Assembly (NCBI GenBank): GCA_035530275.1
Contig: DATKVC010000018.1
Span: 97,573 to 161,572 of the forward strand
DNA length: 64,000 bases
Reading direction: 5' to 3'
DNA from: CAIJMU01 sp035530275
GTDB taxonomy: Bacteria > Spirochaetota > Spirochaetia > Treponematales > Rectinemataceae
This document shows, piece by piece, positions 32,212-39,921 of this stretch. Each line of letters opens with the position of its first letter. Positions within the stretch are counted from its first letter, which is position 1. The notes beneath the pieces are model-generated. The model was not told the origin of the DNA and did not search any database. It saw nothing but the letters and a program-made list of their open reading frames with translations. The position numbers and the translations under genes were made by a program.

Positions 32212-34129
32212 ATCGACCAACCTGCCGCTCCTCGAGGGTGCCGATCGGGAAACGGACGCCGGATCTCGCCGCGACGAGGGTCGGGGGGATCGCCGGCTCG
32301 GCGCCGGGCGCACCGCCTTCCTTTCGCGCTTCGGGATCTCCTCGAAGCTCTCCGCCCTGGCGGCGGTGACGGTTCTCGCCTTCGCGGGCGTCCTCGTCGT
32401 GGCCTTTTCCGGGGTCGGCAATCTTTCCGGATCGGTGAACGAGCTCAAGACCCTCGAAAGCGGGCTCGTGGCCCAGTCGATCTCCCTCGAGGGCAAGGTC
32501 TACGAGGCCCATCTCGCCCTCTATCGGTCGGCGGCCGCCGCGATGGCTCACGACCAGTCGGGGGAGGCCGACAACCTCCAGAAACTCCAGGCGGACATCG
32601 ACGCGGCGCGTTCCGTCCTCTCCGATATCAAGTCCGACACCGGCGTCTTCTCGATCGACGTGAAGACCCTCGCGGCCGTCGTAAAGTCCTTCGATTCCTG
32701 GTCGATCGCCGTGACCGATCCCTCCTCGAACATCGAGGGCGACATGAGCTCGGTCGAGGGATTTCTCGAGTCGAGCGACGGAAATTTCGCCAACCTCACC
32801 GCGGCCCTCGAGACCCTCCATGGCGCCGTTCGCGACGTCGGCGCGGCCCGGGCTGCCAACGGCGAAAGGCTCGCGGGCACGACGAGGATCGCGATCTCCC
32901 TTTTCGTATTCCTCGCGATGCTTATAATCGCCACGCTTTCCGTCTTCACCGCCCGGTCGATCCGCGTACCGATGAAGCGCCTCATGGGCCTCATCGACCG
33001 AATGGGCACGGGCGACCTCGATGTCGCCTTCGACGCCGGCGCCGCTAAGGACGAGCTCTCGCGGATGGGAGCCGCCGTCGACAGCCTCGCGACGGGACTC
33101 CGGGCCCTCGTGGGGGGCATCAAGGAGCGCCTCGCCTCCCTCGAGGCCGCGGGCAGGAAATTGGAGGCGACGGCCGAAACGACGGGTTCCGCCGTCGGCC
33201 GGATCAACGCGAGCGTGGCCGGTACCACGGGGGAGCTCGACGCGCAAAAGGCGGCCGTCGCGGAAGTTTCCTCGGCGATCGAAGAACTCGCGCGCACCAT
33301 CGACTCGCTCACCTCGATGATAGGGGAGCAGAGCGGCGTCATCGCCCACTCCTCCGCCTCCGTCGAGGAGATGATCGCCACGATCGAATCGGTTTCCTCC
33401 ATCGCCGAAAAGGCCGACCGGGAAAGCGGCAAGAACCTCGAGCAGAGCGCGAGCGGAAAGGCCCTCATCGACCAGGTGTCGGATTCCGTGGCCTCGATCG
33501 TGCGCTACGCGGAGAACCTCAACGAGGCGACCCGTGTCATCACCGGCATCGCCGAGCGCACCAACCTTCTCGCGATGAACGCTGCCATCGAGGCCGCCCA
33601 CGCCGGCGAGACCGGCAAGGGCTTCGCCGTCGTCGCCGACGAAATCCGCAGGCTCGCGGAGCAGGCCTCGACCCAGGCCCTCGACATCTCCCGCGACCTC
33701 GGGCACGTCTCGGGCTCCATCGAGGAGGTGAAGGTAGCGGCCGAATCGGCGGTCGGCGCCTTCGGATCAATTCTCGAGGGGGCGCGCGGAGTTCAGGAGG
33801 CGGTTCGCAGCATCAACACGGCCATGAGCGAGGAGCGGGAGGGGGGGCGGCAGGTCCTCGACGGCCTCGTGCGACTCCGCGACATAACCAAGGAGATCGA
33901 GCGCGGCTCGAGCGAGATGGCGGCCGGCAACGGCAGCATGCTCGACCATGTCGGAAAGCTCCGGCAGACGACGGGCCGCGTCGTCGAGGGGAACGAGGGT
34001 ATAGCCAAGGATACGACCGAAATAGACGAGGCGATGGAGGGGCAGATCGCGCTTTCGCGCGAGACCTCAAGTCTCATCGCCGAGGTTCGGGAAGCAGCCG
34101 ACAAATTCTCGATAAAGGATCGCGGCTGA
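32204..34129 (+). CDS. Methyl-accepting chemotaxis protein, first of a tandem pair
   Basis: This 641-residue chemoreceptor starts at a TTG (32204) with AGGAAGG about 6 bases upstream, inside the end of the YhbY gene. After a charged cytoplasmic N-terminus it has a membrane helix (about 46-70), a helical periplasmic region of about 155 residues (four-helix-bundle type), a second helix (230-252), HAMP and the signalling coiled coil. The tip sequence GIAERTNLLAMNAAIEAAHAGE is near residue 447. No CheR tether is present at the C-terminus. Its signalling half is closely similar to the next gene, so the pair arose by duplication. Confidence 0.9.
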   Translation: MAESTNLPLLEGADRETDAGSRRDEGRGDRRLGAGRTAFLSRFGISSKLSALAAVTVLAFAGVLVVAFSGVGNLSGSVNELKTLESGLVAQSISLEGKVYEAHLALYRSAAAAMAHDQSGEADNLQKLQADIDAARSVLSDIKSDTGVFSIDVKTLAAVVKSFDSWSIAVTDPSSNIEGDMSSVEGFLESSDGNFANLTAALETLHGAVRDVGAARAANGERLAGTTRIAISLFVFLAMLIIATLSVFTARSIRVPMKRLMGLIDRMGTGDLDVAFDAGAAKDELSRMGAAVDSLATGLRALVGGIKERLASLEAAGRKLEATAETTGSAVGRINASVAGTTGELDAQKAAVAEVSSAIEELARTIDSLTSMIGEQSGVIAHSSASVEEMIATIESVSSIAEKADRESGKNLEQSASGKALIDQVSDSVASIVRYAENLNEATRVITGIAERTNLLAMNAAIEAAHAGETGKGFAVVADEIRRLAEQASTQALDISRDLGHVSGSIEEVKVAAESAVGAFGSILEGARGVQEAVRSINTAMSEEREGGRQVLDGLVRLRDITKEIERGSSEMAAGNGSMLDHVGKLRQTTGRVVEGNEGIAKDTTEIDEAMEGQIALSRETSSLIAEVREAADKFSIKDRG

Positions 34130-34143
34130 ACAGGAGTCCGTCA

Positions 34144-36063
34144 ATGAATCCAAAATTGCAAAATCGAAAACGGGGAATTTTCGCCCGCGCGGGAATACTC
34201 GCCAAACTCAACACCCTTTCCGCCTTCGTGCTGGTCGCCTTCGCGATCGTCTTTTTCGTCGTGGGCGGGAGTCTCGGAAAGCTCGCCCTCGCCGTATCGG
34301 ACATCCAGAAGCTCCAAGGCGGGGTAGTCCGCAGGGCGGCGAATCTCGAGTCCAAAACCTACGAAATCCAGCTCCTCCTCTATCAGGTCGTCAACGGGGC
34401 CCTCGGCGCCAAGGGCCAGGTCGACGAAGGGCTCATATCGAAATTCGAATTCGCCGTCGAAGACGGCCAAAACATGGTGGCATCGATTCTCGCCTCGGGC
34501 GGGAGCAACCTCATCGACCAGACTGCCTTCCAGGACGTGGTAAAAGCCTACAGCGACTACGCCACGCTGATGCAGGGAGCGAAAACCCAGCTCGTCGCCG
34601 GGCCCGCCGCGATCAACGCTCTGGTCGACCAGGCCAACACGCAATTCGCCGCGCTGCGAAGCGGACTCGACGAGCTGCAATCCTCCATCAGGCAGGTGGG
34701 GAACGCCAAGGCGGCGGCCGCCGGCGCGATTTCCGCGGCCGCGGGACGGACGGCGGCCGTCGTCATCGCCCTGGCCGTAATTGTTATCATACTTATGACA
34801 ATATTCACCGTCCGCTCGATCCGCAGCCCCCTCGGAAATCTCGCGGGGCTCCTGGAACGGATGGGCACGGGCGATCTCGGCGGCAGCTACGAGGCCGGCG
34901 AGGGCAAGGACGAAGTCTCGAGGATGGGCGCGGCGGTCGACAGCCTCGCCGTCGGCCTCCGCACCCTCGTCGGCACCATCAAGGAGCGGGTCGGCGCCCT
35001 CGCCGAGGCCGGCGAGGGACTCTCGTCGATGATGGAGGAGACGGGGGCTGCCGTCATCCAGATCAACTCGAACATCGCGAGCACGAAGGGCCAGCTCGAC
35101 GAGCAGTCGGCAGCGGTCGGCGAGGTCGCGTCGGCCATCGAGCAATTGGCGCGCACCATCGAGTCCCTGTCCACCCGCATCGGCGACCAGGCCGGCGTCA
35201 TTTCGCAGTCCTCGGCCTCGGTCGAGGAGATGATCGCCAACATCGAGTCGGTGGCGGCCGTGGCGGAGCGCGCGGGCTCGGCGAGCGAGCGCAACTTCGC
35301 CGAGAGCGCCGAGGGCAAGACCCTCATCGACCAGGTCTCGGAATCGGTGGCGGAAATCGTCAAGCACGCGGAAAACCTCGGCGAGGCCACCAGGGTCATC
35401 ACCGAGATAGCCGACCGCACCAACCTCCTCGCGATGAACGCGGCCATCGAGGCCGCCCACGCCGGCGATTCGGGTCGGGGCTTCGCGGTCGTCGCCGACG
35501 AGATCCGCAAACTCGCCGAACAGTCCTCGCTCCAGGCCAGGGACATAGCCCAGGACCTCGGCCACGTCGCGGGCTCGATCGACTCCGTCCGCAAGTCGGC
35601 GGACGCGGCCGTGAGTTCCTTCGGATCCATCCTCGAAAGGGCCAAGGGCGTGGTCGGGCAGGTGGCCGAGATCACGGGCGCCATGGACGAGCAGCGCACC
35701 GGTGGTCGCCAGGTCCTCGAGGGCCTTGCCAGGCTCCGCGACATCACGGGAGAGATCGAGCGCGGCTCGACGGAGATGGCCTCGGGCAACGCGGCCATCC
35801 TCGGTCAGGTCGAGCGGCTGCGCACGGTGAACGGCATGGTCGTGGGCAACAATGAGGAAATCACGCGCGGCACGAAGGAGATCAACGACGCGATAGCCGG
35901 CACCATCGACCTCTCGTCGCGCAACGCCGAACTCATCGCCGAGGTTCGCGCCGCGGCAGACAAATTCTCCCTCGCCGACGGAGTCGGCTCCGGAGGCGCA
36001 AGCTCCGGCGCATCGGGCAGTGGGGGCGAAGCCGGCTCGGGGTCGGCGCCTTCAGGAACCTGA
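34144..36063 (+). CDS. Methyl-accepting chemotaxis protein, second of a tandem pair
   Basis: This 639-residue paralogue of the preceding receptor has a membrane helix at about 17-42, a short periplasmic four-helix-type domain, a second helix at about 205-228, HAMP, and the signalling tip EIADRTNLLAMNAAIEAAHAGD near residue 420. The ATG at 34144 has AGGAG 7 bases upstream. The sensor regions of the pair differ much more than the signalling regions, so they probably detect different ligands. The last 27 residues are a Gly/Ser-rich tail. Its final 12 bases overlap the convergent MFS-HEAT gene. Confidence 0.9.
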   Translation: MNPKLQNRKRGIFARAGILAKLNTLSAFVLVAFAIVFFVVGGSLGKLALAVSDIQKLQGGVVRRAANLESKTYEIQLLLYQVVNGALGAKGQVDEGLISKFEFAVEDGQNMVASILASGGSNLIDQTAFQDVVKAYSDYATLMQGAKTQLVAGPAAINALVDQANTQFAALRSGLDELQSSIRQVGNAKAAAAGAISAAAGRTAAVVIALAVIVIILMTIFTVRSIRSPLGNLAGLLERMGTGDLGGSYEAGEGKDEVSRMGAAVDSLAVGLRTLVGTIKERVGALAEAGEGLSSMMEETGAAVIQINSNIASTKGQLDEQSAAVGEVASAIEQLARTIESLSTRIGDQAGVISQSSASVEEMIANIESVAAVAERAGSASERNFAESAEGKTLIDQVSESVAEIVKHAENLGEATRVITEIADRTNLLAMNAAIEAAHAGDSGRGFAVVADEIRKLAEQSSLQARDIAQDLGHVAGSIDSVRKSADAAVSSFGSILERAKGVVGQVAEITGAMDEQRTGGRQVLEGLARLRDITGEIERGSTEMASGNAAILGQVERLRTVNGMVVGNNEEITRGTKEINDAIAGTIDLSSRNAELIAEVRAAADKFSLADGVGSGGASSGASGSGGEAGSGSAPSGT

Positions 36064-38292
36064 GCGAGGCGAGGCCTTCCCCGCGGCCCGGTCCGCCCTT
36101 CCGAAGACGAGGAGGGCCGCGGCGATAAACCTGAAGCCGCCGTAGACCAGGCGCTGGTCGAAGAGTGCGTCGGCGAAGACGATGACGGCTCCGGGGTCCT
36201 CTACCGAATGGAGGAGGAGCTTCGCGAGAGGCACTCCGTCGATCCTTTCGGAGAAGAGGGCCGCGAGGGCCGCGTCGAAGGCCCCGATGAGGGCGTGCGA
36301 ATCCTTGCGTCCGGCGAGACGCTCGTCAGCCGAGAGCCTAAGTAGGGACAGTCCCCTTTCCTCATCCTCGGAAAACACCTGATACAGAGGCCAGAAATCC
36401 TCCATGATGCCCAATATCGAGGCCATCGCCAGCACGATCTCGTCCGAGACGAAGGCCGGCGGATCGTCGCGTGACAGGGATGAGACGAGGGTGGGAATCG
36501 ATTCGGGACTGCCGATGAGTTCGAGGGCGAAGACGGCCTGGAGCCTGAGTCGCGCCGGAAGGCTGTCTCGGAGGAGTTTCTCGATGGCGGTACGGCTCTC
36601 CTCGTCGCGGAGCCTGGCCAGGGCAATGGCGGCGGCGCCGCGGAGAAGCGGATCGTTCGCCGCGAGGGCGGCGCGCAGGAGGGGAATCGCCTCGATGTCG
36701 CCCCGCTTTCCGAGTATGCGAGCGGCGACATAGCCCGTCGTGTCCGCTCGTCTTTCGACCTCGCCGCGCAGGGCCACGAGGGTCTCGGGCGCCAGCTCGG
36801 GTAGGGCCTCCAGCGAGTGCAGGGCCTCGAGGCGCTGCTCGAAGCGGGGAGAGGAGAGGAAGCCGACCAGGTCGCGTTGACTCCTCGTCGAACCCGAGAC
36901 GCCGAGTTCGTGGATGAGTTCGAGCTCCTCCCCCGGATCCCCGCTCTGGTCGAGCCGCGTGAGGATGTCGAAGGTGCGGAGGTCGCGGAGCGACAGGAGG
37001 GATTCGAGGCTCTCGCGCACCGAGGCCGAGCCCAGGCGGATCATGCCGCGGCTGATGAAGATCGCGACGAGGAGAAGAAGGCCGACGAGGCCGTAGAACA
37101 ACCTCCAGCTCGTCGTCTCGCCCAGGCCGAGGGCTCCGAAGCCGTCGAGGATGAAACCGCCGAAGATCGAGCCGAAGGTCCCGCCGATGCCGTTGGCGAC
37201 GAAGTAGGCCACGGCGAGGTCGAGGGTCCGCTCCCGCGGCACGAGGGCGAAGTAGTAGGTCTGGCCCGCGCCGTCCTGCCCCGTAAGCCCGAAGGAAGAG
37301 GCGAGGAAGAGAGCCGCAAGCAGGGCGAAAGCCTCGATGAAGGTGGGCAGGGAGGGCGAGATGATGGCGGGCACGAAGCCGAGGATGGCGAGGAATCCGT
37401 AGATGCCGTAGAGGGGCTTCGCGCCCAGCCGGTCGAGGACGAGACGCGAAAGCATGCCGGCGGCCACCCCTCCGAGACTTGCGAGGAGGGTGAGGATCAT
37501 GACCGCGTCGTCGCCCTGGTGGTAGATGGCCTTGGCGTACATCGGTAGGAAGGTCTTGCCCATGCTCGCCGTGAAACAGACGAGGACGTAGATGAGCATG
37601 AAATTGCGGAAGGACTTTTCCTTCCAGGCTTCGCGCGTCGTCTTCCAGATGCTCCCGCCTGGGGCGGGTCGGTAGGCCGCGGGCTCGGGCACTTTTCGGA
37701 GCCAGAAGGTGCCGGCGAGACCGATGGCGATTCCCGATCCCATCAGGGCGGCGTAAACGAGGGAGCTGGCCGAGCGCCCCATCACGAGGGAAACAGCGAG
37801 ATTGGTGCCGAGGGCCGCGAGGTTGGCGTAGATCTGGACGCGCGAAACGAAGGCGCCCCGGTCGCCTCCCTCGGCGAGGCTCGCGGTCACCGGATTGCTG
37901 CCTATCATCCCGATGCCGCGGAAGATGTTGAAGCCCGCGACGCCGGCGAAGAGGCAGGCGAAGGCCCAGCCCTGGCTGCCGCCGACGAGGGCGAGGAGGG
38001 GCGCGGCCGCGACGGGCAGCATGGCCAAATAACGCCAGACCCAGCCGAAAAAATAGACGTCGAGGATGGGACGCTTGCCGATGAGTCGCTTCCCGAGGGG
38101 CATGAAGAAGAAGGAGACATAGGCGAAGGCGTTGAGGAGGCCGACGAAGGATGCGGTGGCGCCTAACTTCAGGGCGAGGAGGGTGATGAGGGATCCCGAC
38201 AGGATGCCGAAGGACGCGGAATTGAGGACGTTGAACACGTCGAAGGCTTTGCGTGCCCTGTTCCGGGCTGCCGGGGTGAGCGATTCAGACAT
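36052..38292 (-). CDS. MFS transporter fused to a C-terminal HEAT-repeat domain
   Basis: This 746-residue protein has twelve membrane helices at about residues 15-420, with the MFS loop region MPLGKRLIGKRPILD between helices 2 and 3. A cytoplasmic region of about 290 residues with HEAT/PBS-type helical repeats follows (SGDPGEELELIHELGVSGSTRSQRDLVGFL, GDIEAIPLLRAALAANDPLLRGAAAIALARLRD, GSPESIPTLVSSLSRDD). Most MFS proteins end near residue 420, so the repeat domain is an extra module, perhaps for partner binding or gating. The substrate is unknown. A TATACT box lies 7 bases before the ATG. Confidence 0.85.
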   Translation of the reverse strand: MSESLTPAARNRARKAFDVFNVLNSASFGILSGSLITLLALKLGATASFVGLLNAFAYVSFFFMPLGKRLIGKRPILDVYFFGWVWRYLAMLPVAAAPLLALVGGSQGWAFACLFAGVAGFNIFRGIGMIGSNPVTASLAEGGDRGAFVSRVQIYANLAALGTNLAVSLVMGRSASSLVYAALMGSGIAIGLAGTFWLRKVPEPAAYRPAPGGSIWKTTREAWKEKSFRNFMLIYVLVCFTASMGKTFLPMYAKAIYHQGDDAVMILTLLASLGGVAAGMLSRLVLDRLGAKPLYGIYGFLAILGFVPAIISPSLPTFIEAFALLAALFLASSFGLTGQDGAGQTYYFALVPRERTLDLAVAYFVANGIGGTFGSIFGGFILDGFGALGLGETTSWRLFYGLVGLLLLVAIFISRGMIRLGSASVRESLESLLSLRDLRTFDILTRLDQSGDPGEELELIHELGVSGSTRSQRDLVGFLSSPRFEQRLEALHSLEALPELAPETLVALRGEVERRADTTGYVAARILGKRGDIEAIPLLRAALAANDPLLRGAAAIALARLRDEESRTAIEKLLRDSLPARLRLQAVFALELIGSPESIPTLVSSLSRDDPPAFVSDEIVLAMASILGIMEDFWPLYQVFSEDEERGLSLLRLSADERLAGRKDSHALIGAFDAALAALFSERIDGVPLAKLLLHSVEDPGAVIVFADALFDQRLVYGGFRFIAAALLVFGRADRAAGKASPRSGS

Positions 38293-38299
38293 TGGCTGG

Positions 38300-38305
38300 A
38301 GTATA
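38300..38305 (-). promoter_or_regulatory. -10 box abutting the MFS-HEAT gene start
   Basis: TATACT reads on the minus strand at 38305-38300, 7 bases before the ATG at 38292. No convincing -35 hexamer is present at 16-18 bases. It matches the placement seen at the other leaderless-looking genes. Confidence 0.45.
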
Positions 38306-38441
38306 GCGGAGGGCGGGCCACAGCTTCCACCGGGCCCTCCTTTCGGGCCTGCTTTGCGGCGTCTCCCCGTTGTGGCTGTCCCTTTCCTGTCGTACTATGG
38401 TCCCAGCATAGTCAAACCATCCCACAATGCACGGAGTCAGC

Positions 38442-39230
38442 ATGTTCAGGATCGGCCTTTGTTCATCGGCCTTTCTCGCCTCGACGCCCGAGGAAGTGCT
38501 CGCGAGGGCCAAGAGTCTCGGTTTCGAAGGAATTGAATGGGCGGGGGCGCCGCATCTCGGCGCCGGCGACACGGAGGCGGCCAAGCGCGTCATGCTCGCC
38601 ACCCTCAGGTCGGGGCTCACCGTCGTTTCGTATTCGCCCCTTTTCCGCCTCGTTCCCGGCGGCGGCAGGGGTCTCAGTTTCGAGACCATCCTCGGCACGG
38701 CGCGCGAGATCTACGCGCCGGTGATCCGGATCTACGCAGGCGAGTCGACGCGGCAGGGACAGGACAGCCGAAGCGCCTTCGTCGACGAATTGAGGCGACG
38801 AGGCGACGAGGCGGGCCAGTACGGCATAACCCTCGTCCTCTCGCCCAATCCGCGTTCCCTCCTGCCGGGCCTCCGCGAGGCTGTCGGCTACGTCGAGGAG
38901 GCCGCCCATCCCTTCATCCGCCTCGCCTGGGAACCCATACCCATCGACCCGCCCGGCTTCGACCTCGCGACCCTCGAGGCCCAGTCCGAGCTTTTCGCCA
39001 TACTCAGGCCGAGGGCCGTCGGCGCGGACGGCAGCACGGCAGCCCTCGAGACGGACGCAGCCTACTGGACCCGCATAATTGCGGCTTTTTCGGCCAAGCC
39101 GGGCCCCCGCGACATCGGGCGCTTCGTCCTCCTCGGCGGCATCGGCGATTGCCGCGACGAGACCCTCTCGTCCGACATAGCCTTCGCCCGCCGCGCCGCC
39201 TCGGTTCCCGAGGCCATCGACCGCGGCTAG
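38442..39230 (+). CDS. TIM-barrel protein of the xylose isomerase/AP endonuclease 2 superfamily
   Basis: This 262-residue soluble protein starts at the ATG at 38442, with CGGAG 5 bases upstream. The start FRIGLCSSAFLASTPEEVLARAKSLGFEGIEWAG is typical of sugar epimerase/isomerase TIM barrels, as is IRIYAGESTRQGQDSRSAFVDELRRRGDEAGQYGITLVLSPN. The usual metal-binding Glu/His residues are not all obvious, so catalytic activity is uncertain. It is followed 3 bases later by an unrecognised gene and the two are probably co-transcribed. Confidence 0.7.
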   Translation: MFRIGLCSSAFLASTPEEVLARAKSLGFEGIEWAGAPHLGAGDTEAAKRVMLATLRSGLTVVSYSPLFRLVPGGGRGLSFETILGTAREIYAPVIRIYAGESTRQGQDSRSAFVDELRRRGDEAGQYGITLVLSPNPRSLLPGLREAVGYVEEAAHPFIRLAWEPIPIDPPGFDLATLEAQSELFAILRPRAVGADGSTAALETDAAYWTRIIAAFSAKPGPRDIGRFVLLGGIGDCRDETLSSDIAFARRAASVPEAIDRG

Positions 39231-39233
39231 GCC

Positions 39234-39845
39234 ATGTCGAGAGCGGAGCTCCAGAGAGTCCTCGATTTCATCCTCAACCGCGCCGATGAGGACGAGTTCG
39301 AAGTCATCCGCAAGGCCTGCGAGCGGCGCAACCGCGACGGGGCCTTTGCCGCCATCGGCTCCTCCTCCTCCACGGTCATGGCCAAAAAGATGGCCGAAAG
39401 CGTCGAATCGACGATGGGCAGTTCCCTCGAGTCGGTGCGGACGATGTCGCGGAACTTCGTGGCGGATATCATCCGCAAACAGGAACCGAACATCGGAGAC
39501 GAGGAACTCGCAGCCCTCGTCGAACAGTACCTGCCCTCGGGCGAGCAGCGCCGAGCATCGACGCCGGGCGGCGCCGGGGAGGATCCATCGGCGGCAGGCC
39601 GGGCGGCGGATTTCGGACTCCCCGCCGAGATGCTCCTCGCCATGGCCCGCGACTTCGTCTCCTACTCCGAGGGGACGATGGCGCCGAGCCGTCAGAAGGA
39701 GCTCTGGGACGAGATGCCCCGCTGGCAGGACGAATACTGGAAGGCCCTGCCGCCGGAGATAAAGGCCATCGTCAAAGCCTACCTCGAAGGCACGATCGAC
39801 GCGGAGACCTTCACCTCGGCCCTCCTCTCCCTGCTCGAGCTCTGA
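39234..39845 (+). CDS. Protein of unknown function, mostly helical
   Basis: I do not recognise this 203-residue soluble protein. The N-terminal 110 residues are charged and helical (ELQRVLDFILNRADEDEFEVIRKACERRNRD), a Gly/Ala/Ser-rich linker follows at about 100-125, and the C-terminal 70 residues are helical with several Trp (QKELWDEMPRWQDEYWKALPPEIKAIVKAYLEGTID). There is no signal peptide or membrane helix. Codon use matches the neighbours and the start lies 3 bases after the TIM-barrel stop, so it is very likely a real gene. Its job may relate to the TIM-barrel protein. Confidence 0.7.
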   Translation: MSRAELQRVLDFILNRADEDEFEVIRKACERRNRDGAFAAIGSSSSTVMAKKMAESVESTMGSSLESVRTMSRNFVADIIRKQEPNIGDEELAALVEQYLPSGEQRRASTPGGAGEDPSAAGRAADFGLPAEMLLAMARDFVSYSEGTMAPSRQKELWDEMPRWQDEYWKALPPEIKAIVKAYLEGTIDAETFTSALLSLLEL

Positions 39846-39921
39846 CACGAACCGCGGAAACCGTGCTATCCTCGATCATGCCTGCACGCCAGGCCCTCCA
39901 AACGACCAAGTAGGCGGCCCC

